From the NCBI RefSeq assembly GCF_024809975.1, contig NZ_JANUDY010000009.1, forward strand, positions 186,001-250,000: 64,000 nt of DNA. Direction: 5' to 3'. A model generated the notes under the pieces. That model made no database searches and was not told the origin of the DNA. It was given only the letters and a program-made list of their open reading frames with translations. Source of the stretch: Comamonas sp. BIGb0152. GTDB taxonomy: Bacteria > Pseudomonadota > Gammaproteobacteria > Burkholderiales > Burkholderiaceae_C. Numbering within the stretch: position 1 is the stretch's first letter; the number at the start of each line of letters is the position of its first letter. Below, in pieces: positions 38,646 through 47,829 of this stretch. The position numbers and the translations under genes are program-made.

Positions 38646-38817
38646 GGAGTCTTGTCGCAATAGGGCCTGTACCTAGTCGCATGGCGGTCCATGGTGGACA
38701 GGCCTGGCGATTATCGGCGCAACACCGCGCCCTGTCTGTGCTGTCCTGTTATGCAGTCCTGCCGGATTTAATTTTTCAATGGCCCAAACCTTTACCGCAG
38801 CGTCAAAAAAATAAACA

Positions 38818-39405
38818 ATGAAAAATATGAATTCAATTGTATTAATTGATTTATTCAGGCGCAGACCCTTGCAATGCCACAGGGGGTTGACCGCGGTGGA
38901 GCTGCTGGTCGTCATCGCCCTGCTGGCCATTATTGCCAGCCTGGCGGTGCACAGTTTCAGTGGGCTGCTGCAGCGCTGGCGTGTGCGGCAATCGCTGGAG
39001 GCCATGCATTCAGCGATCTTTCTGGCGCGCTCTGAAGCCATCAAGCGCAGCGGCCGGGTCGCACTGCAAAGGATCGTTGGCAGCGAGCATTGCCAGGCGC
39101 AGGCCGGCACGCGTGACTGGAGCTGCGGCTGGCAGGTTTGTGTCCATGAAGTGGGCCAGCAGCTGTGTGCGCAAAGCGCCCCGGTGCTGCAGCGGTTTGA
39201 GGCACCGCCGGGCCTGCAGGTGCTGCGCAGCAGCACGGGCGAAGGTATCCGTTTTGACCGCTGGGGCATGCCAACGGCGGGTTTCAGCTTCTCGCTGACG
39301 CCAGAGGGCAAAACCCTGGACGATGCCGCTGCCAAAGGCCTGTGTGCCAGCCGGGGTGGCCGCGTCCGGGTGGTCAACGATCCACCTTGTGCGCTGCGGA
39401 GTTGA
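38818..39405 (+). CDS. fimT: Type IV pilus minor pilin, FimT/GspH family
   Basis: First gene of the pilus-tip operon. A 23-residue leader ends CHRG, followed by the prepilin N-terminus LTAVELLVVIALLAIIASLA with the conserved Glu5, so PilD should cut after Gly. The C-terminal globular domain has four cysteines, possibly two disulfides. The leader and 60 nt before it are unusually A+T-rich (AAAAATATGAATTCAATTG), unlike the GC-rich genes around, and no Shine-Dalgarno sequence is visible, so the start codon is tentative. Confidence 0.88.
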   Translation: MKNMNSIVLIDLFRRRPLQCHRGLTAVELLVVIALLAIIASLAVHSFSGLLQRWRVRQSLEAMHSAIFLARSEAIKRSGRVALQRIVGSEHCQAQAGTRDWSCGWQVCVHEVGQQLCAQSAPVLQRFEAPPGLQVLRSSTGEGIRFDRWGMPTAGFSFSLTPEGKTLDDAAAKGLCASRGGRVRVVNDPPCALRS

Positions 39406-39413
39406 GCCAGGCC

Positions 39414-40106
39414 ATGCACCGCCCATCCCACCCCTCTCCCTCCTATGCGCGCGGCATCAGCTTGCTGGAGTCGCTGGTGGCCATGGTGGTGCTGGTGATC
39501 GGTGTTTTGGCCATGCTGGCCTGGCAGATGCGAACCCTTGCCGATACGCAGACCAGCACCCGGCGTGTGCAGGCCATACGCCTGATCGAAGACCTGGGCG
39601 AGCGCATTCGCGCCAACCCCCATGCCTGGGAGCAGCTGGAGCGCTATGTCAGCGACTGGCAGGGCGCGGCGCCTGGGCCGCTGGCCAAGCCTTGCGACAG
39701 CCAGGCTTGCAATGCACGCGAATTGGCCGACTACGAGCTGGCACAGTGGCGCCTGCAGGTCGAGCGCAGCCTGCCGCTGGCCCAATCCCGGCTGTTTCTG
39801 GCACCCGGCGAAAACCTGGCGGCCAACCGGCGCCAGCTGGGGGTGATGATCCGATGGCGCGAGAGCACGCATGGCCTCGCGGGCACCGGCGACCCGGGGC
39901 TGTACTTTGACCCCGTCGATGCCACCAAGCGTGTGGGCGACGGGGCTGGCGCCCAGGCGGCCGATGAACGCGGCGGTGAGGTGGTCTGCCAGGATGAGGA
40001 TGGCGATCTGCGCTACACCTGCCATATGCAGTACCTGGCCTTGAATGCGCGCTGCAGCGCAGAGCGCATGGGCAGCGCCGTGCACTACCACTGTGGGGGC
40101 GCCTGA
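39414..40106 (+). CDS. pilV: Type IV pilus minor pilin PilV
   Basis: A 230-aa minor pilin. The short leader ends YARG and the processed N-terminus is ISLLESLVAMVVLVIGVLAM, with Glu5 and the hydrophobic helix required for assembly. The PilV-typical sequence continues MLAWQMRTLADTQTSTRR. The globular part has several cysteines. It starts eight bases after fimT and one base before pilW, so translation is coupled. It belongs to the priming tip complex with PilW, PilX, FimT and PilY1. Confidence 0.92.
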   Translation: MHRPSHPSPSYARGISLLESLVAMVVLVIGVLAMLAWQMRTLADTQTSTRRVQAIRLIEDLGERIRANPHAWEQLERYVSDWQGAAPGPLAKPCDSQACNARELADYELAQWRLQVERSLPLAQSRLFLAPGENLAANRRQLGVMIRWRESTHGLAGTGDPGLYFDPVDATKRVGDGAGAQAADERGGEVVCQDEDGDLRYTCHMQYLALNARCSAERMGSAVHYHCGGA

Positions 40107-40107
40107 T

Positions 40108-40992
40108 ATGCCGGGTGCTATGCCTGTTGTCTTGCGCCCTCTGGCGGTGGGCGTGCGCCGCCAGCAAGGCTTCAGCTTGGTGGAGCTGATGGTGGGCATG
40201 GTGCTGGGCTTGGTGGTGATGGCTGCGGCGGGCATGGCTTTGCTGGCCTCCCGCAGTGTGGCGGCCACCGTCAGCGATGCCAGCCATTTGCAGCAGCAAG
40301 CCAGCTATGCTTTGCGTGTCATCGGTTTGGAGCTGCGCCAATCGGGCAGCCTCTACCTCAATTTGCAGCTGCCAGCCAGCAGCGATGCTTCGCACAGCGC
40401 TGCCTTGACACCTGCCGCGTTCGAAACAGCTGCCGCCGGGGTGGGCACAGCACGCGGCTATGCGCCCGACACCCATGCCTTGCGGGGCAGCGACGACAGC
40501 TTGGCAACCGGCCGCCGCCGCTACAAAGAGCCGGTCTTTACCCAGTCTGGCCTGGCGGGGCAATCGCGCAACTGCCTGGGCGGGCCCGCGGATGCCAATA
40601 CAGATCTGCGCCTGGAGTCGCGCTTCAGTCTGCGCGGCCATGTGCTGCGCTGCGGTGGCAACGATACCGCTGCCTCGCCCCAGCCCCTGATCGAGAACGT
40701 TGCGGCACTGCGCATGCGCTATTTGCGCATGCATGCCGGGGGCGCGGGCGGCCAGCCGCAGATGCAGTATGTGGATGCCCAGCAAGCTGGCAGCGATTGG
40801 TCGCAGGTGGTGGCCGTGGAGGTGTGCCTGGTGCTGTTTGGCACGCTGCCCGGCCCGCTGCCTGCGGGCAGTGGCTACGTGGGCTGCGATGGCCAATGGG
40901 TGGACATTGCAGACCTGGCAACCCCGCGCAAGGGCCGCATGCACCGCGTCTTTCGCAACCTGTTCCAGCTGCGCAGCCAGGGCAGCCTATGA
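40108..40992 (+). CDS. pilW: Type IV pilus assembly protein PilW
   Basis: A 294-aa minor pilin. The leader ends RRQQG and is followed by FSLVELMVGMVLGLVVMAAA, a standard prepilin helix with Glu5. The rest is the PilW globular domain, with a cysteine pair near the C-terminus (EVCLVLFG, GYVGCDG). Its stop codon overlaps the pilX start in an ATGA, indicating coupled translation. Confidence 0.92.
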   Translation: MPGAMPVVLRPLAVGVRRQQGFSLVELMVGMVLGLVVMAAAGMALLASRSVAATVSDASHLQQQASYALRVIGLELRQSGSLYLNLQLPASSDASHSAALTPAAFETAAAGVGTARGYAPDTHALRGSDDSLATGRRRYKEPVFTQSGLAGQSRNCLGGPADANTDLRLESRFSLRGHVLRCGGNDTAASPQPLIENVAALRMRYLRMHAGGAGGQPQMQYVDAQQAGSDWSQVVAVEVCLVLFGTLPGPLPAGSGYVGCDGQWVDIADLATPRKGRMHRVFRNLFQLRSQGSL

Positions 40993-41780
40993 CAGGCGCT
41001 GGCCGTTTTCTCCCTGGCAGCAGGCCGCGCCGCGCTCGGGGTGCGGCCTTGCTGACGGTGCTTGTCTTCAGCATGCTGTCCCTGCTGTTGGCCTTGTGGT
41101 CGGCGCGCACGGCCTGGTATGCAGAGCTGGTGGTGGGCAACGATGCCGATTACCAGCGTGCGTTCGAGGCGGCGCAGGCCCTGCTGCTGGATGCCGAGCT
41201 GGACATCCGCGCCGAGCGTGCCGATGGGCGGCCCTGCGACCATGGTGGTTTGCCCCGCGCCGCAGCGCCCGGGGTGTGCCGCAGCGGCGGCACCGCCAGG
41301 GTGCCGTTGGAGAATGCCGACTTGCCGGCCTTTCTAGCCGCACTCAGTGCCCAGCCGCAGCGCTGCATGGATGCGCTGTGCGCCAAGCGCGTGGGGCGCC
41401 AGGATATTTGGAACGCTCCTGCCGCTGGCGCTGCGGCCAGGCGCGCGGGCGAGCAAGACCTGTTCGCGCTGATACGGGGCGGAACGGGCGCGCGTTTCGG
41501 CCAGTACACCGGCGCGCAATTGGGCGATGCGGAGCATCCGGCCCATCCCATCCTGGCCGAACGGGCGCAGGCCGAGGCAGGCGGTTGGTACTGGATCGAG
41601 GTCATTCCCTATATCGACAGCAAGCCTGGCCTGATCAGCAATGCGCCCTCGCAGCAACTGGAGCTGGTGGGCCTGACACCGCATGTGGTCTACCGCATCA
41701 CGGCGGTGGCTTTTGGCCGCAAGCCGGACACCCTGGTGGTGCTGGAGCAAGGCTACGCCCGGCCCAAACGCAAGGACTGA
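40989..41780 (+). CDS. pilX: Type IV pilus assembly protein PilX
   Basis: A 263-aa PilX. After a basic leader, RARG precedes AALLTVLVFSMLSLLLALWS; like other PilX proteins it lacks the usual Phe at +1, and no Glu5 is present, which is accepted in this subunit. The globular part has paired cysteines (RPCDHGG, PGVCRSG; RCMDALCAK). It overlaps pilW by four bases and lies 13 nt before pilY1. Confidence 0.88.
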   Translation: MTGAGRFLPGSRPRRARGAALLTVLVFSMLSLLLALWSARTAWYAELVVGNDADYQRAFEAAQALLLDAELDIRAERADGRPCDHGGLPRAAAPGVCRSGGTARVPLENADLPAFLAALSAQPQRCMDALCAKRVGRQDIWNAPAAGAAARRAGEQDLFALIRGGTGARFGQYTGAQLGDAEHPAHPILAERAQAEAGGWYWIEVIPYIDSKPGLISNAPSQQLELVGLTPHVVYRITAVAFGRKPDTLVVLEQGYARPKRKD

Positions 41781-41793
41781 GAGGTAGGTAGGC

Positions 41794-44700
41794 ATGGATG
41801 GCATCAAAGCGGATATGGATGGGCGGCGGAGGCGGCAAGCACCGCGCCGCCTGGCCGCAGCGCGACAGATAGCGCTGGCCTGCACGGCGCTGCTGCCCGC
41901 CGCTGCCTGGGCCCTGGAGCTGGCCACCGCGCCTGCGGGCGCTGCTGCCTACGCGGTGGCGCCCAATGTCATCCTCTCCATCGATGACTCGGCGGCAATG
42001 CAGCGGCGCATGGGCAATGCCGAGCCAGGCCTGGCCGCCATCACCGAGCCGGATGGCGATGGCGCCTGGGATGCGCGGGCGCAGCGCATCGCCGTGCTGC
42101 GGCATGCGCTCAAGGAGGTGTTGGGTGATGGGCAACAGCTGCCTGATGGCGCGATACGCCTGGCCTGGCAAGCCATGTGGAACCATGGCGCAGCACCCGG
42201 GGCTGGGCCTGGCGGCACCGTGCAAAGCCAGCGCCGCAGGCCCGGGGCCAGCTCGGTCAACAGCCCGCGCCTGGCCACCAATGGCATGCAGGCCCTGCAG
42301 GGCAGTACCGCGCAGATAGGCAGCCATCGCCAGCATTTTTTGGCCTTTGCCGACTCGCTCCGGGCCGGCCACAGCAGCGACTTGCACCATTTGTTGGGCC
42401 AGGCCGATGCCTATCTGCGCCGGCCCCTCAGCCCCCAAGGGCCCTGGTCCAGCGAACCCGGTGCAGCCACCGCAGCCAGCAGCAGCTACCTGGGCTGCCG
42501 TCGCAACTACCACATCGTGCTGGCGGGCAGCCGCTGGTCCGGCCCGGCCTCGGGGGGCGCGCAGGATGACCACCACGTTGCCAAGACGCTGCCCGACGGC
42601 CGTGTCTATGGCGGGGGCAGCGCCGCGCACCGGGCTGCCACCCAGCTCTACAGCGATACGGTCGCCAGCACCTTGGCGGACTGGGCCTTTCACAGCTGGG
42701 CCGATCCCTTGCAGCGCGCAGGCCTGCGTGGCAGCCTGGCGCCGGAGGCTGATTACCTGCATGCGCCGCCGCGCGAGCGCTTTGGCGATGGCAGGGGCCA
42801 GGCCGCCGTGCTGGAGCGTTACTGGAACCCGCGCTACAACCCGGCCACCTGGCCGCATATGGTGACCTATGTGATCGGCATCGGCCAGGAGGCCAGCGCC
42901 TGGCCCGGTGCGCCGCACATCCTGCCACCCACGCAGCAGCTGCCCATGGGCTATGACGGCAGCTTTGCGGCGCTGGCCAGAGGCGATGCTGCCTGGCCCG
43001 ATATGCAGGCGCTGGGCGAAGGGGTTCGGGCGCTGGATTTGTGGCATGCAGCGCTCAACGGGCGGGGCCGTTTTTATGCCGCGATGCGCGGGCTCGATGT
43101 GGCAGCCGCCCTGCGCCATATCCTGCGTGAGATACAGGCCCAGAATGCCGACGGCACGCTTGGCGCTGGCAGGGCCAGCACGGGCGCTGTCAGTGCCAGC
43201 CAGGCGATCGCGCAAGACGCCCTGCTGTTCACGGCCAGCTATGCCCCGGACCGGGCCTGGTCGGGCGCCATCGAGGCCCAGGCCATGGGACCAGATGGCC
43301 GCTTGCAGCCCGCGCCCGGTTGGGGCGGGAGGAGCACCGCCGACCAGCTCGATGCCATGGCCTGGTCGCAGCGCGTGGTGCTCAGTTGGGGAGATACGCA
43401 GCAGCGGGGCGTTCCTTTGCGCTGGGCGGCCGATGAGATCCACTGGAGCGCCGCGCACAAGCAGACTTTGCAGGGCAACGCTGGCGATGACGAGGCGGCC
43501 GCGAGCGCTGCGCAGCGGCTCAATTACCTGCGCGGCGAGCGCCGCCATGAGATCCAGCATGGCGGCAGCCTGCGCAACCGGCATTCCCGCCAGGGCGATA
43601 TCGTGCACTCGCAGATCTGGTACCAAGGCAAGCCTGCTGCGCGCTACAGCGATGCCAGCTACCTGGACTTTGTGCTGCGCCACCAGCACCGCCTGCCCAT
43701 GCTCTATGTGGGCGGCAATGACGGCATGCTGCATGGCTTTTCGGCCCAGACGGGCGAAGAAAAAATGGCCTATGTGCCCCGGGGCGTGATCCCCAGCCTG
43801 CGGGGCCTGACCAGCCCGACCTATGACAGCCAGCACCGCTATTTTGTCGATGGCTCGCCACTGGCAGGCGACGCCAACCTGGGCAGCGCCAGCAGCCCGC
43901 GCTGGCGCACGCTGCTGGCGGGCACCCTGGGCGCCGGCGGCAAAGGCTATTTTGTGCTGGATGTGACCGAGCCCGAAACGGCGTTTTCCGAATCCCAGGC
44001 CGCCGAGCTGGTGCTGATGGACAGAAGCTGGCACGCGCAGGAATCAGCGCCTGCATGTGAGGCAGCGGCAGGTGCAGCACAGCGCGCTTGCGCGCGTCTG
44101 GCCGAGGCCTACCCCGACATCGGCCATATCACCGCCAGCCCGTCGCGCGACGATATCGACCCCCAGCGCAGCACGCAGATTGCGCAGCTCAACAACGGCC
44201 GCTGGGCGCTGGTGCTGGGCAATGGCTACAACAGCGCCCTTGGGCGCCCCGTGCTGCTGGTCCAGTACCTCGATGGCGAGCATGAGCTCTTGCGCTTGGT
44301 GGCGACTGGCAGTACCTCGGCGCAGGCCTGCAGGCAACAGACCGCGCCCAGTCCGCAATGCCGCCAGGTGCAGGACAACGGCCTGTCTGCTCCGCGTCTG
44401 GTCGATATCAATGGCGATGGCCGCCCCGATGTGGCTTATGCCGGCGACAACCAGGGCAATCTCTGGAAGTTTTTGATGACCTCCGACCAGGACCGCGAAT
44501 GGGGTGTGGCGCAATGGGGCGCGCTGGCGGCCACGACCAGCCACCAATCGACCACCGGCGTGCCGCTGTACCAGGCGCGGGGTGGCCAGCGCAGCACGCC
44601 TGGGCAGCGCACATGGCCGCAGCCCATCAGCACCGCGCCCCTGGTACGCAGCAATGACCGTTTGCGCACGCAGCAGCATGCGGAAGGCGAGCGCCGGGTG

Positions 44701-45459
44701 CCGGTGGGCGGTTTGATGGTGGCCTTTGGCACCGGCCGCAACATCGCCCGCCTCGATCCGCAGGATGACAGCGTGCAGAGCCTGTATGCCGTGCTCGATA
44801 CCAGCCGCTACAAGCGGGTGGGCGAAGGCGGCAGCCGGGTGGAAGTCTGCGCCTCGGCGGCGGATCCCCTGTGCCAGTCGGTGCTGGGCAGCGATGCCGA
44901 TCTGCCCGGGCCGGTGGCGCAAAGCCAGTTGCTGCAGCGCCGTGTCAGCGCCAGCCCTGTGCATGCCCGCAGCAGCGACCGACGCATGTTCTGGACGATG
45001 GAAGAAAGCGAGGCTGCCGATGCGCTGGATTGGAACCGGCACCGAGGCTGGTACCTGGACCTGCCCGATGCCGGAGAACGCCTGCTGCAACCGCTGGGCT
45101 TTTACAGCGGCAGCAACCTGCTGGCCGTGGTCAGCCAGGTGCCTGCGCGGGCAGCAGCTGGCATGCAGAGCCCGGCCAGCTGCGAGCCGGTTGAGGGCAG
45201 CGCAGCGCGCCGCTATTTCAGCCTGATCAACATCATCGATGGCCTGCGGCCCCGCCTCCAGATTCTGGATGCCGATGGCGACGGCGTGTTTGATCCACAG
45301 GCGGATGGCCATGCCTCGCGCATGCGTTTGGGCGCAAGGCCGCCATCGATGATCAGGGTGCGCGATGACGAGGGCCAGCAGCGCATGTGGATCGATGGCA
45401 GCGCCCAGCGCGAGCCGCCTGAAGTGCCGGTACGGCCCACCTGGCGCCAGGCACGATGA
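41794..45459 (+). CDS. pilY1: PilY1-type pilus tip adhesin
   Basis: Large secreted protein at the pilus tip that controls extension and adhesion. A twin-basic signal peptide (RRLAAARQIALACTALLPAA) precedes the mature protein. The N-terminal region has NVILSIDDSAAM at residues 59-69, a degenerate form of the metal site (DDSGSM) of PilY1 VWA domains. The C-terminal beta-propeller (about 600-1150) begins MLYVGGNDGMLHGFSAQTGE, and its calcium-binding loop is D871-I-N-G-D875-G-R-P-D879. At 1221 aa it is in the family range. It is followed 10 nt later by pilE. Confidence 0.92.
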   Translation: MDGIKADMDGRRRRQAPRRLAAARQIALACTALLPAAAWALELATAPAGAAAYAVAPNVILSIDDSAAMQRRMGNAEPGLAAITEPDGDGAWDARAQRIAVLRHALKEVLGDGQQLPDGAIRLAWQAMWNHGAAPGAGPGGTVQSQRRRPGASSVNSPRLATNGMQALQGSTAQIGSHRQHFLAFADSLRAGHSSDLHHLLGQADAYLRRPLSPQGPWSSEPGAATAASSSYLGCRRNYHIVLAGSRWSGPASGGAQDDHHVAKTLPDGRVYGGGSAAHRAATQLYSDTVASTLADWAFHSWADPLQRAGLRGSLAPEADYLHAPPRERFGDGRGQAAVLERYWNPRYNPATWPHMVTYVIGIGQEASAWPGAPHILPPTQQLPMGYDGSFAALARGDAAWPDMQALGEGVRALDLWHAALNGRGRFYAAMRGLDVAAALRHILREIQAQNADGTLGAGRASTGAVSASQAIAQDALLFTASYAPDRAWSGAIEAQAMGPDGRLQPAPGWGGRSTADQLDAMAWSQRVVLSWGDTQQRGVPLRWAADEIHWSAAHKQTLQGNAGDDEAAASAAQRLNYLRGERRHEIQHGGSLRNRHSRQGDIVHSQIWYQGKPAARYSDASYLDFVLRHQHRLPMLYVGGNDGMLHGFSAQTGEEKMAYVPRGVIPSLRGLTSPTYDSQHRYFVDGSPLAGDANLGSASSPRWRTLLAGTLGAGGKGYFVLDVTEPETAFSESQAAELVLMDRSWHAQESAPACEAAAGAAQRACARLAEAYPDIGHITASPSRDDIDPQRSTQIAQLNNGRWALVLGNGYNSALGRPVLLVQYLDGEHELLRLVATGSTSAQACRQQTAPSPQCRQVQDNGLSAPRLVDINGDGRPDVAYAGDNQGNLWKFLMTSDQDREWGVAQWGALAATTSHQSTTGVPLYQARGGQRSTPGQRTWPQPISTAPLVRSNDRLRTQQHAEGERRVPVGGLMVAFGTGRNIARLDPQDDSVQSLYAVLDTSRYKRVGEGGSRVEVCASAADPLCQSVLGSDADLPGPVAQSQLLQRRVSASPVHARSSDRRMFWTMEESEAADALDWNRHRGWYLDLPDAGERLLQPLGFYSGSNLLAVVSQVPARAAAGMQSPASCEPVEGSAARRYFSLINIIDGLRPRLQILDADGDGVFDPQADGHASRMRLGARPPSMIRVRDDEGQQRMWIDGSAQREPPEVPVRPTWRQAR

Positions 45460-45469
45460 AAGGACAGGT

Positions 45470-45901
45470 ATGGGAAAAAGCCCCTGCAGTAAAAGCGCCG
45501 GTTTTACGCTGGTGGAGTTGTTGATCGTGCTGGCCATCGTCGGCATTCTGAGCGCGCTGGCGCTGCCCAGCTACAGCGAATATGTGCGCCGGGGCCACCG
45601 GGCAGAAGCCCGGGCCGGGCTCTGGCATGCGGCCCAATGGCTGGAGCGTGCTGCGACGGCCAATGGCGTCTATCCGCTGGATCTGCCTGCGGCGCTGACC
45701 TGGCAGGATGCGGCTGACAAGCGCTACACCATCGGCTTTGCGGCCGACAACAGCCCGGCGCGCTACACCCTGGTGGCCACGCGCCGGCCCGGCGGCCAGG
45801 CCCGGGATCGCTGCGGTGACTACACCCTCAGCCATGATGGCCAAGCCGGCAACCTGGCGCTGGCCGCTGGCAGCAGTGCCGGCGGTTGCTGGCGCCGATG
45901 A
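45470..45901 (+). CDS. pilE: Type IV pilin PilE (minor pilin)
   Basis: A 143-aa pilin and the last gene of the tip operon. The leader MGKSPCSKSAG is cut before FTLVELLIVLAIVGILSALA, which has Glu5. SYSEYVRRGHRAEARAGLW is the family's typical helix continuation, and two cysteines near the end (RDRCGDY, GGCWRR) form the usual disulfide loop. It begins 10 nt after pilY1. Its short length and place suggest a minor PilE as in Pseudomonas, not the major pilin. Confidence 0.92.
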   Translation: MGKSPCSKSAGFTLVELLIVLAIVGILSALALPSYSEYVRRGHRAEARAGLWHAAQWLERAATANGVYPLDLPAALTWQDAADKRYTIGFAADNSPARYTLVATRRPGGQARDRCGDYTLSHDGQAGNLALAAGSSAGGCWRR

Positions 45902-45941
45902 GTCAACACCCCGCGCAACAACGCGGCGCAACTGCCGTCGC

Positions 45942-46367
45942 TTACTGGGCGCTCCAGCGGTCGTTCCAGCTGCGCAGCTCCTGCATGTCGCGCCGGTCTT
46001 TTTTGGTGGGCCGGCCCGCCTGCAGGCTGTTGGCAGGCTCGGGCGCCAGGCGGCGCTGCTCGCTCAGCACTTCGCGCTGGCGGATGCTCTCGGGTGTTTC
46101 TTCGTACATCTGCTGCGCCATGGGGGCGGGCCCCCGGGTGGCAGCCATTGCCCGCACGGCTACGGTGCGGGGCGTCTGGGCCTGCAGCAGCTCAATGGTG
46201 TCCTGGGCGCGTACCTCTTTGGCAGGTTTGGCAACCGTGCCATTGACTTTGACATGGCCCTTGTGAATGGCTTCCACGGCGAGGGCGCGGGTTTTGTAAA
46301 AACGGGCGCACCACAGCCATTTGTCGATACGCATGGATGGGGACGGGTCGGTCTCAGTGTGGGGCAT
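45942..46367 (-). CDS. hslR: S4-domain RNA-binding protein, Hsp15 (HslR) family
   Basis: The S4 domain runs from MRIDKWLWCARFYKTRALAV through GHVKVNGTVAKPAKEVRAQD. E. coli Hsp15 recycles stalled 50S subunits carrying nascent chains. The C-terminal basic tail GRPTKKDRRDMQELRSW is also characteristic. The ATG at 46367 overlaps the end of the sensor kinase gene by 14 nt, suggesting coupled translation; an ATG at 46334 (MRIDKW) is an alternative. The 3' end converges with pilE. Confidence 0.88.
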   Translation of the reverse strand: MPHTETDPSPSMRIDKWLWCARFYKTRALAVEAIHKGHVKVNGTVAKPAKEVRAQDTIELLQAQTPRTVAVRAMAATRGPAPMAQQMYEETPESIRQREVLSEQRRLAPEPANSLQAGRPTKKDRRDMQELRSWNDRWSAQ

Positions 46368-47829
46368 CTTCAGCGATGGGTAAGGCACTCGGTCTGAACT
46401 CTACTACAGCATCGAAGCCTTGGACAAGACCCTGGTGCAGGCGGTTGTGCAGTGACAGCTGGGCACCCAAGGCCGTCACGATCGAGTGGCAAATGGCCAG
46501 GCCCAGGCCGGAGCCATCCCGGAGATTGCCGCTGACAAAGGGCTCGGTCAGCCGTGTCTGCATCTCGGCGCTGACCCCCGGCCCCCAGTCGCTGATGCGC
46601 AAGGTGGCCGTAGCGCCTTGCTGCGCCAGCTGCAGCAGCAGCGGCGCCTGGGGCGGCGAGTGCTGGATGGCGTTGTGCAGCAGGTTGCGCACCAGCTCGC
46701 GCAGCATCCAGGGGTGGGCAGGGAGCTGCAGCTCTTCGCTTTGCAGCTCGAACTGCAGGCTTTTTTGGGCGAGCAGCGGCGACAGCTCGATCACCATGTC
46801 CCGCACGATCTCGCTGAGGTTGACGGTCTGGGTGTGCTCGGACTGGTGCAGCTGCTCGACCTTGGCCAGCGACAGCATCTGGTTGGCCAGCACCGTGGCG
46901 CGGTCGACCGTTGCGGCAATCTCGCGCAGCGCCTGCTCGGGCTCGACATCGCCCCGCTGGGCCGATTGCACCTGTACCTTGAGCACGGCCAGGGGCGTGC
47001 GCAGCTGGTGCGAGGCATCGCGCACAAAGCGCTTTTGGTGCTGCACCAGGTGGGCCAGCCGCGCCATCACGCGGTTGGTCGCGTCCACCAGCGGCAGCAT
47101 CTCCGACGGGGTGTCGATGGGCGGTTTGAGGGGTTCGAGCATCTGGTCGCTGCGGGCGTTGAGCTGGTCGCTCAGCTGCAGGATGGGCAAGGTAGCACGC
47201 CGCACTACGACCACCACCACCACCGCAATGCAGCCGAACAGCAGTGCCTGCTGCACCAGGGTGCCCCAGAGAATGTCGCGGGCCAGAGACTCACGGATCT
47301 CCAAGGTTTCTGCCACCTGGATCAGCGCCATGCCACGGCCGGTGGCGCTGGCGACGGGCTGCAGCAGGGCGGCCATGCGCACCGGCATGCCCCGGAACTC
47401 GGCATTGTAGAAATCCACCAGCGCCGCATAGGGCGGCTGCTGGGCGATGCGCCCGCGCCAGATCGGCAGCTCGGCAAAGCCGCCGATGAGCTCGCCGCTC
47501 ATGTTGGAGACGCGGTAGAACAAGCGTGACTGGTTGTCGGCTTCGAAGGCCTCTAGCGCCGAGTAGGGCACGGCGGAGTCGACGATGGCCAGGTCGTCGT
47601 AGCCGGACACCGTCAGCTGCTCGCCAATCACCTTGGCCGATGCCAGCAGGCTGCGGTCATAGGCGGTGTTGACGGCCTGCAAGGACTGGCGGTAGAGGCT
47701 GCTGGTGTTGTAGATGATGAAGACCACCACCGGCAGCAAAATGCCCAGCAGCAGGCTGCGGCGCAGCGAACGGATGCGCGGCGCCTGCCCGGGGGCCCGG
47801 CCCGGGGCCTTGGGCGATTTACGCCACAT
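46354..47829 (-). CDS. tctE: Sensor histidine kinase TctE
   Basis: Membrane sensor for tricarboxylates. Two membrane helices (about 26-43 and 190-210) enclose a periplasmic TctE-type sensor domain. The kinase core has H274 in RDASHQLRTPL, the N box NLLHNAIQHS, and the G boxes DWGPGVS and GSGLGLAI. At 491 aa the length is usual. Its start overlaps the tctD stop by 11 nt. The pair is divergent from tctCBA, whose expression it is expected to control. Confidence 0.92.
   Translation of the reverse strand: MWRKSPKAPGRAPGQAPRIRSLRRSLLLGILLPVVVFIIYNTSSLYRQSLQAVNTAYDRSLLASAKVIGEQLTVSGYDDLAIVDSAVPYSALEAFEADNQSRLFYRVSNMSGELIGGFAELPIWRGRIAQQPPYAALVDFYNAEFRGMPVRMAALLQPVASATGRGMALIQVAETLEIRESLARDILWGTLVQQALLFGCIAVVVVVVVRRATLPILQLSDQLNARSDQMLEPLKPPIDTPSEMLPLVDATNRVMARLAHLVQHQKRFVRDASHQLRTPLAVLKVQVQSAQRGDVEPEQALREIAATVDRATVLANQMLSLAKVEQLHQSEHTQTVNLSEIVRDMVIELSPLLAQKSLQFELQSEELQLPAHPWMLRELVRNLLHNAIQHSPPQAPLLLQLAQQGATATLRISDWGPGVSAEMQTRLTEPFVSGNLRDGSGLGLAICHSIVTALGAQLSLHNRLHQGLVQGFDAVVEFRPSALPIAEDAPH

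Noticed and set aside
41698-44034. A 778-codon minus-strand frame across pilX and pilY1
   Set aside because: The pilus genes on the plus strand have signal peptides, prepilin motifs and tight operon spacing; the antisense product resembles nothing.
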